This document shows positions 12,101 through 21,664 of a stretch of DNA of 64,000 nucleotides, one piece after another; the first letter of the stretch is position 1, and the number at the start of each line of letters is the position of its first letter. The notes under the pieces are model-generated. The model was not told the DNA's origin. It searched no databases and was given only the letters and a program-made list of their open reading frames with translations. Both the position numbers and the translations under genes were made by a program. The DNA lies in NCBI RefSeq assembly GCF_963576615.1, contig NC_088710.1, positions 992,001 to 1,056,000 of the forward strand. Reading direction: 5' to 3'. The DNA comes from Watersipora subatra (lineage: Eukaryota; Bryozoa; Gymnolaemata; Cheilostomatida; Watersiporidae).

Positions 12101-15100
12101 ACATTTGCCACTCTAACTTTTAAACTTTTTGCTTGCTTACATCAAGCAAAGATGTCCACTAACTAGTGGACATCTTTGCTTCAAGCTAGTCTATGTATTT
12201 GATTGATATGTATTGAAATCTAATATTATATGTAAGGACTGTTTGTGAACTGAGGTGACAATGAATCACTCTATCACCATACAATGTCAATACTTTCAGT
12301 TGATGGCAGTCGATTAGCTTCCCATCACACCAATGTAATACAACCCCAGTATGACTATCTATCTTATCTATGAGACTATGAATAACCAATGATATACAGC
12401 CCCTCATGTGTGGGGCTGTATATCATTGGAGTAACTGATTGCATTAACTCACTTACTTAACACCATCTATTCAGTGCCTTTGCAATGCATGTAGGTATTG
12501 AATTGCTTTAAATAATAAGCATATATTAGAGTAATAAACTATAATCATCATTTCTTTAATATGAGCAATAATTACTGTCTAACTGGAAATTCATGATCAT
12601 TCTCATGGCTGACGTTATTGTTCTGTCGATCACTACGATTGACTAGCACAAAAAAGGGGCGTGGCCTAAACGCTCCTTGTTGGCACCGGAAACGCTCGTG
12701 TTGTTGAATGCACAGTTATCATTCTAGGGGGAGATAACTCTATGCCTCTAGTAGTCTCTAGTCATATAACTAAAGCAGTAATGAGACAAGGTCTAGTAGT
12801 CTCTAGTCATATAACTACAGTAGTTATAAGATAAGGTCTAGTAGTCTCTAGTCATATAACTAAAGTAGTAATAAGACAAGATCTAGTAGTCTCTAGTCAT
12901 ATAACTAAAGTAGTAATAAGATAAGGTCTAGTAGTCTCTAGTCATATAACTAAAGTAGTAATAAGACAAGGTCTAGTAGTCTCTAGTCATATAACTAAAG
13001 TAGTAATAAGATAAGGTCTAGTAGTCTCTAGTCATATAACTAAAGTATTAATAAGATAAGGTCTAGTAGTCTCTAGTCATATAACTAAAGTAGTAATAAG
13101 ATAAGGTCTATTAGTCTTTAGTCATATAACTAAAGTAGTAATAAGACAAGGTCTAGTAGTCTCTAGTCATATAACTAAAGTAGTAATAAGACAAGATCTA
13201 GTAGTCTCTAGTCATATAACTAAAGTAGTAATAAGATAAGGTCTAGTAGTCTCTAGTCATATAACTAAAGTAGTAATAAGACAAGGTCTAGTAGTCTCTA
13301 GTCATATAACTAAAGTAGTAATAAGATAAGGTCTAGTAGTCTCTAGTCATATAACTAAAGTATTAATAAGATAAGGTCTAGTAGTCTCTAGTCATATAAC
13401 TAAAGTAGTAATAAGATAAGGTCTATTAGTCTTTAGTCATATAACTAAAGTAGTAATAAGACAAGGTCTAGTAGTCTCTAGTCATATAACTAAAGTACTA
13501 ATAAGATAAGGTCTATTAGTCTCTAGTCATATAACTAAAGTAGTAATAAGATAAGGTCTAGTAGTCTCTCGTCATATAACTAAAGTATTAATAAGATAAG
13601 GTCTAGTAGTCTCTAGTCATATAACTAAAGTACTAATAAGATAAGGTCTATTAGTCTCTAGTCATATAACTAAAGTAGTAATGAGATAAGGTCTAGTAGT
13701 CTCTAGTCATATAACTAAAGTAGTAATAAGACAAGGTCTAGTAGTCTCTAGTCATATAACTAAAGTAGTAATAAGATAAGGTCTAGTAGTCTCTAGTCAT
13801 ATAACTAAAGTAGTAATAAGATAAGGTCTAGTAGTCTCTCGTCATATAACTAAAGTATTAATAAGATAAGGTCTAGTAGTCTCTAGTCATATAACTAAAG
13901 TAGTAATAAGATAAGGTCTAGTAGTCTCTAGTCATATAACTAAAGTAGTAATAAGGCAAGGTCTATTAGTCTCTAGTCATATAACTACAGTAGTAATCAG
14001 ACAAGGTCTAGTAGTCTCTAGTCATATAACTAAAGTAGTAATAAGACAAGGTTTAGTAGTCTCTAGTCATATAACTAAAGTATTAATAAGACGAGGTCTA
14101 GTAGTCTCTAGTCATATAACTAAAATATTGTAGTCCTGCATACATACAGTCTTTCATGGCCATACACTCAATATATGTGTATAGATGTATAGTCTTCACT
14201 TACCCATGAACAAGTCATGATATGCTGTTCAGCCATGGCAAACTAGACTTGATAAAACAATCAAGTAAAATTATTTGTTATTATAGGCACGAGGCAGACC
14301 GGCTTTGCTTTTCTGTAGTTTTACTTTTGCTAATAAGAGTGTTAAATGTAATTGCATCGTAGTTCTAATATACGTACTAGGAGTTTGATTTGGTAGTTTA
14401 TACCAATTGTCTGTAATAACTCAACAATTCCCTACTCATTTTAGATTTCTATTTAAAACAAACTCGCTATTCAATAGGTTTTATTTTCAGTGAGCTGACT
14501 TGACACCACAACTCTCAGCTAGTCTCAGAATAGTCTCAGCTAGTCTCAGAATAGTCTCAGCTAGTCTCAGAATAGTCTCAGCTAATCTCAGCTAGTCTCA
14601 GCTAGTCTCAGAATACAGTTATAAGTGTGTCAAGTGACATACCATAACGGGTGGTTTTGCGAGAGAACCTGTCTGTGTTATCATCTTACACTCCATCGTA
14701 AGGGACTGCCCCATCCCGCTCTCCTCACCTCCATCGCTATGTTTTCACTCTAAACTAACACTCAGGTCAAATTGTGTTTCAGGGTGATAGCACATGTCAT
14801 ACTTCTATTGGTGCAAGACCTCGAGTCAGCCTGTGAACCAGCCTTACATGCCATGAGTAAGGTTAGTCTGTCTTGTTAGTTATAGATTTATTGTAGTCAG
14901 GCTTGGGCTTCCACATGTAGTTGTTGGGCTATTCATCCTATCACACAAATTCATGACAATTTTTTTACATGCGTGTGAACTTTGCTTTTGTCTAGTTTTC
15001 TTGGAACACAATAGAGACAGTCGGGGATCAAAGCAACTACATCACTTCCATAGTTGGTCATCTCAAGTCAAGCATTCCCACTATCCGCCTCAGCCTCTCC

Positions 15101-18100
15101 TCTTCTAGGAAATATTACACACAATTCTGCATTAAATTTGCTAAGTAAGTTAATTACTTACTACCATTGCTTGTACTAAATACTTGAACATGACACGTAC
15201 ATCAAGTATGACTACAGTTTAAAAAAATTTGTTGAGTCAGAGGTTTTGCTGTAGATTTCACTCATTGTTTGTTGATGCGCAGTTGTTAATTGCACCTGCT
15301 CAACCTGTTATAGTTGGCATTGGTAGTAATCAAATGTGAGGAATAACATCATTTATCATAACATCTTCATAACCTTCAGTTTGTGATAAAGAAAATCTTC
15401 TCTAGTCATAACTTTATTAGTTACAGCTCTATTAGTCATAACTCTATTAGTTACAGCTCTGTTAGTCGCAACTCTATTAGTTACAGCTCTGTTAGTCATA
15501 ACTCTATTAGTTACAGCTCTATTAGTCATAACTTTATGAGCTACTGTTCTATTAGTCATAACTCTATTAGTTACTGCTTTATTAGTCATAACTCTATTAG
15601 TTACAGCTCTATTAGTCATAACTTTATGAGCTACTGTTCTATTAGTCATAACTTTATTAGTTACAGCTCTATTAGTCATAACTCTATTAGTTACAGCTCT
15701 ATTAGTCATAACTCTATTAGTTACAGCTCTGTTAGTCACAACTCTATTAGTTACAGCTCTATTAGTCATAACTCTATTAGTTACAGCTCCATTAGTCATA
15801 ACTCTTAGTTACAGCTCTATTAGTCATAACTTTATGAGCTACTGTTCTATTAGTCATAACTCTATTAGTTACTGCTTTATTAGTCATAACTCTATTAGTT
15901 ACAGCTCTATTACTCATAACTTTATGAGCCACTGTTCTATTAGTCATAACTCTATTAGTTACTGCTTTATTAGTCATAACTCTATTAGTTACTGCTCTGT
16001 TAGTCATAACTCTATTAGTTACTGCTCTGTTAGTCATAACTCTATTAGATATTGTTGTATTAGTCATAACTCTATTAGTTACTGCTTTATTAGTCATAAC
16101 TCTATTAGTTCCTGCTTTGTTAGTCATAACTCTATTAGTCACTGCTTTGTTAGTCGCAACTCTATTAGTTACAGCTCTATTAGTTATAACTCTATTAGTC
16201 ATAGCTCCGTTAGTCGCAACTCTATTAGTTACTGCTAATTGTCTTTTTTGTGTATTTCTATTGCCACTTTCGCACTCAGTTTATTGGCTTTTCTGCAGTA
16301 GTTACTGTTTACTCAGTTTCCTGAGTTTTTCAGAGTTTCCTGATTGGTTGCTGCCACTTGTAGTGTTTTCATGCCCAAGTTTATGAGCAGTCTCTACAAA
16401 TGTAAGCCTATCAACACCGTCGGGGCAGAACAACTCCTTCTAGACGCTCACTCTCTCAAGACAGCTTTACTCGACCTTCCCTCCATGGGCTCCAAGGTCA
16501 ACAGAAAGGCTCCTGTCAGGTAGATTATCTCAGCCTCCTTTAATGTGTTTAGTCATTGTTTAACTGTGGTCGGTAGCAGGTGTTGAACCATGCATTACTT
16601 CTCACTCTTTGAAGACAAACGAAAGTTCTTATCAATCATTACAGATCCGTACCCCATGTTTCATGACATCATAACTTTTCCAGTACAACAGTAGAACTTG
16701 TCCGTACTGTTTTCGGGGTACAGTTTTTTTGTACAGTTCATGATCTTGTTCATATACATAGCAATGTACTCTTCTTACTGTAGCTACACCAAAATAGTCG
16801 TGAAGGGTATGAGTCGCGCTGAGATGGTGCTGAAGGTAGTCATGTCACCTCACGATCACCAGCAGGCGTTCGTTGACAGCTGTCTCAAGTTACTCACAGA
16901 GACTGATGTATCTGAATTCCAGAAGATACTTGAGATGAAGGTAAGTGGAGACGTCTGCAGTAGTCGATGGTTGGTGCTTAAAATTAAAGTACATGTAGGT
17001 GGAGACGTCTGCAGTGATTGATGGTTGGTACTTGAAATGAAAGTAGGTGGAGCCATTTGCAGTGATTGATGGTTGGTACTTGAAATGAAGGTAAGTAGAG
17101 ACGTCTGCAGTGGTCGATGGTTGGTACTGGCAATGTAGGTAGGTAGAGACGTCTGCAGTAGTCGATGATTGGTGATTAAAATTAAGGTACATGTAGGTGA
17201 AGACGTCTGCAGTGGTTAATGTTTGGTGCAGCTGTGTGGCTCGTAGAAATACATTGTTTTAAAATTAATTAATATTAAACCATAACTGTCACGAACAACT
17301 TTTATCGTATTTACTAGGTAAATCAGACACGCTGATTCCGATTTTGTACTCAAAATAAAGATTATTCCACTAACCTTCAAAGTCATTTAGGCTTTTTTCA
17401 AGCGTTTCAATATCCATTTCGAAAACAACACAATCAGCATTACAAGCTCTGCCCATAAATATGTGACGAAACCTAGCTTTTTCAGGAACGGAAGTTAGGA
17501 ATGTTTAGTCCGATTTAGAATAATAGAGATGGATGTCTTAAAACCCATTAATATCTGAATCCAGCCTGTAAAGTAATTTCAGTTTTTTATGAAAGGTATA
17601 TAAACTATTTAAAATTGCTCATAGCTTGTTACATGACGTTTAAATGGGCTGAACGCCGAGAAAAATGAGCTCAAAAAGCGCGGTTTTATCACAAGCTAGC
17701 GTTGTTATCGCGCTTTTTTAAATATGCAATGCTAAATAGCTTATCTACCTTTCAGAAAAGACTGATATTATTTTTAAAGTTGAATTTAGATATTAATGGA
17801 TTTTAAAACACCCATCTCTATTATTCTAAATCGGTCTAAACATCCCTACGTAACGTCTGTTCCTAAAAAGCTAGGTTACGTCACGTATTTATGGGCGGAG
17901 CTTGTAATGCCGATTGGGTTGTTTTCGAGACCAATATTAAAACGCTATAAAAAAGCCTTCATTACTCTGAAAGTTAGTGGACTAATCTTTATTTTGAGTA
18001 CAAAATCGGAATCAGCGTGTCTGATTTACCTAGTAAATACGATAAAAGTCGTTGGTGACAGTTATGGTTTAAGGTGCGATTACATTGCAAAGTTGGCGTG

Positions 18101-20161
18101 GTGTTGGCTTGAGGGTGATTCCTTGTGTTACAATTTTGGCGAATCAACGAGTTTTTGCATTCTAACGAGCATTGGAGAAGCAATTTGCATTTTTTGCATT
18201 CACCTGTCCGTATTGTATTCTACCCTAGACATCAGATTTGAAGCATCTGGTCAATCTACCTTTGTATTTACATCATGACTAGTGATTTAGGTAATAGCTT
18301 GGATATATAGCTACTTATTTCCATGGAGCTGACAAGTAAAGTGCGCTACGGATGTATAGGATCTCAAATGCTTTCCTTCTTTGTATTCATATGATTAGCA
18401 TGCATTCACACGCCTCTCACCACCCTACTGTCAGTTATATTCATATGATCAGCATGCATTTACATGCCTCTGCCCACCCTACTGTGAGTTATATTCATAT
18501 GATCAGCATGCATTTACATGCCTCTGCCCACCCTACTGTGAGTTGTATTCATATGATTAGCATGCATTAACACGCCTCTGCCCTTCCTACCGTCAGTTGT
18601 ATTCATATGATTAGCATGCATTTACAGCCCTCTGCCCACCCTACTGTCAGTTATATTCATATAATCAGCATGCATTTACACGCCTCTGTCCACCCTACTG
18701 TCAGATGTATTCATATGATCAGCAAGCATTCACACGCCTCTGCCCACCCTAGTGTCAGATGTATTCATATGATCAGCATGCATTTACACGCTTCTGTCCA
18801 CCCTAGTGTCAGATGTATTCATATGATCAGCATGCATTTACACGCCTCTGTCCACCCTAGTGTCAGATGTATTCATATGATTAGCATGCATTTACAGCCC
18901 TCTGCCCACCCTACTGTCAGTTATATTCATATAATCAGCATGCATTTACACGCCTCTGTCCACCCTACTGTCAGTGGTATTCATATGATCAGCATGCATT
19001 CACTTGCCTCTGTCCACCCTAGTGTCAGATGTATTCATATGATCAGCATGCATTTACATGCCTCTGCCCACCCTACTGTCAGTGGTATTCATATGATTAG
19101 CATACTTTCACATGCCTCTGCCCACCCTACTGTTAGTTGTATTCATATGATTAGCATGCATTTACACTTCTCTGCCCACCCTACTGTCAGTTGTATTCAT
19201 ATGATTAGCATGCATTTACACGCCTCTGCCCACCCTACTGTCAGTTATATTCATATGATCAGCATGCATTCACACGCCTCTGTCCACCTTAGTGTCAGAT
19301 GTATTCATATGATTAGCATGCATTCACACGCCTCTGCCCACCCTACTATCAGATGTATTCATATGATCAGCATGCATTCACACGCCTCTGCCCACCCTAC
19401 TGTCAGTGGTATTCATATGATTAGCATGCATTCACACGCCTCCGTCTACCCGACTGTCAGTTGTATTCATACGATCAGCATGCATTTATTTGCCTCTGCC
19501 CACCCTACTGTCAGTTATATTCATATGATCAGCATGCATTTACTAGCCCCTGTTCACCCTACTGTCAGTTATATTCATATGATCAGCATGCATTTACATC
19601 CCTCTGCCCACCCTACTGTCAGATATACTCATATGATCAGCATGCATTTACTAGCCCCTGTCCACCTTACTGTCAGTTGTATTCATATGATTAGCATGCA
19701 TTTTTTTGCCTCTGCCCACCCTACTGTCAGTTATATTCATATGATCAGCATGCATTTACTAGCCCCTGTCCACCCTACTGTCAGTTATATTCATATGATC
19801 AGCATGCATTTACATCCCTCTGCCCACCCTACTGTCAGATATACTCATATGATCAGCATGCATTAACATCCCTCGGTCCACCCTACTGTCAGTTGTATTC
19901 ATATGATCAGCATGCATTTACATGCCTCTGTCCACCTTACTGTCAGTATAACGCATACAGCACCTGCTTATCATTGTTTCCTGTTGTCAGGGTCTGAAAA
20001 GGAGTGAGTTGGCAAGCCTAATGGAGATGTACAAGTCGCGTTCTCCGCATGCCGCTGGGTCAGCAGTCCAGTCACTCGCCGCTGCTCCAGCTCACCCGTC
20101 ACCTGAGCATGACATCAGCAGGATACGCAAGCTCGAGAGACTTATTAAAAAAAGAATTTGA
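3167..20161 (+). CDS. VPS53: VPS53, GARP/EARP tethering complex subunit (18 exons, 831 aa)
   Basis: Exons: 3167-3268, 3434-3564, 3639-3792, 4071-4186, 4362-4481, 4567-4645, 4749-4892, 6599-6745, 7248-7376, 8751-8932, 9198-9363, 9775-9854, 9974-10207, 14783-14861, 14996-15144, 16364-16519, 16784-16940, 19991-20161. All introns are GT-AG; phases agree and the sum is 2496 nt. Recognised from near-identical blocks to animal VPS53: [18 protein letters not shown] (about residue 45), [83 protein letters not shown], and a basic C-terminus [11 protein letters not shown]. Length equals the long vertebrate form. An N-terminal coiled-coil region (about 55-150) is expected to bundle with VPS51, VPS52 and VPS54 or VPS50. 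The complex tethers endosome-derived vesicles at the trans-Golgi or recycling endosomes. The start is the first in-frame ATG and fits the acidic N-terminus of the family. Confidence 0.96.
5493..6446. mobile_element. Non-autonomous hAT element in VPS53 intron 7
   Basis: The ends are inverted repeats, TAGAGATGCCCCGATT on the left and the complement of TAGAGTTGCCCCGATT on the right. They are flanked by a perfect 8-bp target-site duplication GTCTAAAC (5485-5492 and 6447-6454). The 8-bp duplication and a terminus of TAGRG-TGCCCCGAT type are diagnostic of hAT. The 954-bp body contains no transposase-like frame. Subterminal CCGATTC/GAATCGG motifs repeat near both ends. The identical target duplication suggests a fairly recent insertion. 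Confidence 0.88.
7145..7218. repeat. 11-bp tandem repeat in VPS53 intron 8
   Basis: About six copies of GTGTTTGACAG just upstream of the exon 9 acceptor at 7247. Each copy ends in TTTGACAG, an acceptor-like string. Confidence 0.85.
7377..7430 (+). repeat. 29-bp duplication that starts at the exon 9 splice donor
   Basis: GTAAGCATTTTATTGATGTC at the true donor (7377) is repeated 29 bp downstream as GTGAGCATTTTGTTGATGTC (7406). The 5' splice signal itself is therefore duplicated. Confidence 0.75.
7902..8334. repeat. 18-bp CpG-rich minisatellite in VPS53 intron 9
   Basis: About 24 units of GAGTAGATCGACACGCGC. Each later unit carries CGAC and CGCG in an otherwise CpG-poor, AT-rich sequence. Early units have GGATG or GGGTG in place of CGCGC. 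Because 18 is a multiple of three, the array is open on both strands; those frames are not genes. Confidence 0.95.
8336..8359. repeat. Perfect 24-bp AT-rich palindrome at the end of the 18-bp array
   Basis: GTGAATATATTA is followed directly by its reverse complement. A further half copy (GTGAATATATTA) occurs at 8365-8376. Confidence 0.85.
8910..9068 (+). repeat. 42-bp tandem repeat spanning the exon 10 / intron 10 junction
   Basis: The last bases of exon 10 (CATAGAGTCACAAGACAG), the donor and GTAGCCGAGGCTATATTAAT are repeated about three more times in the intron as CATAGAGTTACAAGGTGG + GTAGCTGAGGCTATATTAAT and variants. The array therefore contains exon-derived sequence and donor-like GGTAGCT sites. 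Confidence 0.85.
9476..9665. repeat. 18-bp GCTCTTCAAGGTCACAGG repeats in VPS53 intron 11
   Basis: Two clusters of GCTCTTCAAGGTCACAGG units, separated and followed by two near-identical copies of a segment with CTTTCATRCCTTGACAAG, giving a higher-order duplication of roughly 110 bp. Confidence 0.85.
10590..11066. repeat. ATGGAAATG-type minisatellite inside the left arm of the fold-back element
   Basis: Mixed 13- to 17-bp units such as ATGGAAATGGAAATAAT and ATGGAAATGAATT, arranged in higher-order blocks. The right arm lacks it, so it expanded in, or entered, only the left arm. Confidence 0.9.
11238..12130 (-). mobile_element. Helitron-like fragment with about 400-bp internal repeats
   Basis: It begins with the complement of a hairpin terminus (TACCCGGTGTTGCCCGAGTA), the same motif as at 20984 and 37165-37195. 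Two tandem copies of a roughly 400-bp AT-rich unit follow (about 11290-11640 and 11650-12070), each with CTTCATATCATGA and TAGCTATGATTACA. It sits exactly where the two fold-back arms lose symmetry, so it looks like an insertion. No Rep/helicase frame is seen; non-autonomous. The Helitron call rests on the hairpin plus terminal motif only. Confidence 0.5.
12144..12181. repeat. Perfect 18-bp-stem hairpin
   Basis: AAGCAAAGATGTCCACTA, two bases, then the exact reverse complement. It lies at the inner edge of the fold-back element. Confidence 0.8.
12386..12429. repeat. Perfect 18-bp-stem hairpin in the right fold-back arm
   Basis: CCAATGATATACAGCCCC, an 8-base loop, then the exact complement. 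The left arm lacks this segment at the matching position, so it is an insertion in one arm or a deletion from the other. Confidence 0.8.
12746..14126. repeat. 45-bp minisatellite in VPS53 intron 13
   Basis: About 31 units of 45 bp containing CTAGTAGTCTCTAGTCATAT and AACTAAAGTAGTAATAAG. The array abuts the right end of the fold-back element. Blocks of several units recur with the same variants (for example TATTAATAAG), showing higher-order duplication. Confidence 0.95.
14517..14615. repeat. About 20-bp AGTCTCAGCTAGTCTCAGAAT repeats
   Basis: Roughly five short units alternating GCTAGTCTCA and GAATAGTCTCA near the end of VPS53 intron 13. Confidence 0.8.
15402..16235. repeat. 30-bp minisatellite in VPS53 intron 15
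   Basis: About 28 units of 30 bp containing AGTCATAACTCTATTAGTTA. Many units end in TTAGTTACAG, an acceptor-like string. Open on both strands because the period is a multiple of three; not a gene. Confidence 0.95.
16925..17222 (+). repeat. About 50-bp tandem repeat seeded on the exon 17 splice donor
   Basis: The exon 17 end and donor (TACTTGAGATGAAG then GTAAGTGGAGACGTCTGCAG) recur as degenerate units of about 48-58 bp. One copy at 17077-17100 reads TACTTGAAATGAAG then GTAAGTAGAG, an intact AAG-GTAAGT site exactly 150 bp after the true one. Confidence 0.88.
17279..18068. mobile_element. TTAA-flanked fold-back MITE in VPS53 intron 17
   Basis: The termini ACCATAACTGTCAC and GTGACAGTTATGGT are inverted repeats with arms of about 350 bp on each side of a short centre near 17640-17735. 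TTAA flanks both ends (17275-17278, 18069-18072), as for Kolobok- or piggyBac-mobilised elements; the ends do not look like piggyBac. The 160-codon frame inside (17796-18278) runs past the right end and shows no protein features. Confidence 0.8.
18382..19946. repeat. 54-bp minisatellite in VPS53 intron 17
   Basis: About 29 units of 54 bp, each with ATTCATATGATCAGCATGCA and a pyrimidine-rich CTCTGCCCACCCTACTGTCAG-like end. The 419-codon open frame across it (18607-19866) is a by-product of 54 = 18 codons and has no start context, domain or conservation signal. Each unit ends in an acceptor-like tract. Confidence 0.95.
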
Positions 20162-20983
20162 GTTGTGATAATACAACCACCTGATTGGATGATATTTGAT
20201 CCAGTAATCATGAGATTGGCCAGTCAGATGTTAGTGCCTTCCGTTTATAAACGTCTTACCATTGCTGATAGAGGATGCCAATTATTTATATTGTGGAGGT
20301 CATAGCGAAGAAGGGGACATGGCGAGGAGTTGGGGACATGGCGGGGATTGGGGACATTGCAGGGGTTGGGTACAGGGAGAGTGGTTGGGGACATGGCGAG
20401 GGGTTGGGGACATTGCAAGGAGATGAACTTTTCTTCTCTAGGATTTGTTGAATTTGGTTGCATAATAGATTTACTTGTTTAAAGATAGCCTGTGTGCACA
20501 ATATTCAGTAACACAACTAAAGTTGCAATATTCTTCCCTGTTCTGATGGCTTTGGCTATCTCCAGTAGATATACTAGTTCTTTGCGGAGAAGTTTTTCAA
20601 GTCTCTGTTTACTTATACTAAGCTATACCAACCTCTTCTCAAACATCAGTGACAAGGCTAGACAGGTGCTCTCAATTTCAATTTCTGATCATATTGTTAG
20701 GCAAACAATATTTATTCACAGTTTTTTATTATCGGTTGACGCCTGTTATATTTGCTGGCTCATAGCTCGCTGCTTGCATATTCTTTATTTAAATATGACA
20801 GCGGATGTTCTCAGTAGTAGCAAATGAACTACCGGTAGTTGCTATACCCAGAAAATGGGAATGAAATGCATAGCTTGCGTGATAGTTGACCGTCAATTGG
20901 CTGTGGAGTTGCTTTCCCCACTTTGAAGCAAAGACTGAATACCACTAAGGTATCAAGATCCACATATTTATTATTATAGGTTA
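20162..20983. other. Downstream of VPS53, no gene seen
   Basis: Contains a short array of about 18-bp GGGGACATGGCGAGG-like units at 20318-20420. No AATAAA is obvious in the first 300 bases after the VPS53 stop, so its polyadenylation site is unresolved. The 111-codon frame at 20492-20827 has no recognisable features. Confidence 0.6.
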
Positions 20984-21110
20984 CTAGATGGATGCCCAGT
21001 GTTGCACGAGTAATGGAAAACGTGTTTGTACAGAAAACTGACTTTTAATCAACTTATTCCACATCAAAATTTACCAATCCAACTTTTAAATAAGGTGGGC
21101 ATTCATTTCT
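20984..21110 (-). mobile_element. Helitron-like 3' end, degraded
   Basis: In minus-strand sense it ends GCAACACTGGGCATCCAT + CTAG followed by T, matching the hairpin-CTAG-T layout at 37195. The sequence inward (TTTGTACAGAAAACTGA, then AACTTTTAAA) parallels the fragment at 11238. Only a short relic. Confidence 0.45.
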
Positions 21111-21373
21111 GTGTACTGTGTTTATTTCTGTGTAACTCATACTGTACCGGCTGCAGTGCCTACTACAGATTTATACTGATTACAACAGTCTTGTTGGCTA
21201 TATGAGTTTAAGCATTTGTCTTCCCTTATGGGATGCATTTTCCTTCTAGTTTAGCTTCATGGATTTATCTTCTGGTATGGCTTTACGCGTAACGCTAGCT
21301 GCAGTGTGTAACGTGAAGCCATAAAAGACTGGCATGTTTTCCAAGTATGTGCCAAATTTATTCTTTGGTATAG

Positions 21374-21460
21374 CCAGTTGGAAGGTTTAGTGTATTGGAT
21401 AAATGGATGTCCGCAGAACTAGAGGTTGTGAGTTCAAGTCCAGTTTGCAGTGGATATCTC
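21374..21460 (+). mobile_element. tRNA-derived SINE head (relic)
   Basis: An A-box-like TTTAGTGTATTGG and a B-box-like GAGTTCAAGTCC are spaced as in RNA polymerase III promoters and followed by an AT-rich tail. It is not a foldable complete tRNA. Confidence 0.5.
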
Positions 21461-21664
21461 GTTCTTGAAACTACCACTATAGCCAGACAGACGAATGTAC
21501 AAACAAATAAACATTGAGATTTATATACATATATTATTATAGATTATATACACTATATGTTATTGTAGATTATTGAAATTATTGCTTCCATGCAAAAAAC
21601 AAACAGTAGTATGCTGGTGTGGAAAAAAGGTTTGCGTAGAATGTAAATGTGACCAGCCTACCAT

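Larger units (their letters stand above)
10274..12740. mobile_element. Fold-back DNA element with long inverted arms, VPS53 intron 13
   Basis: The outer ends GAGTTATCTCCCCCTAGA and its complement are flanked by TA on both sides (10272-10273, 12741-12742). The inverted arms are long: the left arm runs from 10274 to about 11235, interrupted by a minisatellite, and its partner is about 12300-12740. Matching stretches include the block with CGGTGCCAACAAGGAGCGTT and the block with TGGTGTGATGGGAAGCTAAT. No transposase frame is visible, so it is non-autonomous. The TA flanks suggest a Tc1/mariner-type or other TA-targeting element, but the superfamily is not certain. The centre carries a Helitron-like insert and AT-rich repeats. 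Confidence 0.75.

Noticed and set aside
12746-14126. CRISPR-like regular repeats
   Set aside because: Units are contiguous with no unique spacers, in a eukaryotic intron; an ordinary minisatellite.
15356-16238. Long opposing frames on both strands with repeated [10 protein letters not shown] and SHNSISYSS patterns
   Set aside because: A 30-bp intronic array read in several frames; no gene context.
16698-17021. 107-codon stand-alone frame
   Set aside because: It is VPS53 exon 17 with intron on both sides, not a separate gene.
17796-18278. 160-codon frame
   Set aside because: Lies mostly in one arm of a fold-back MITE and runs through its end; no protein features.
18607-19866. 419-codon open frame on the plus strand
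   Set aside because: Pure 54-bp minisatellite inside VPS53 intron 17; the frame stays open only because the period is 18 codons.
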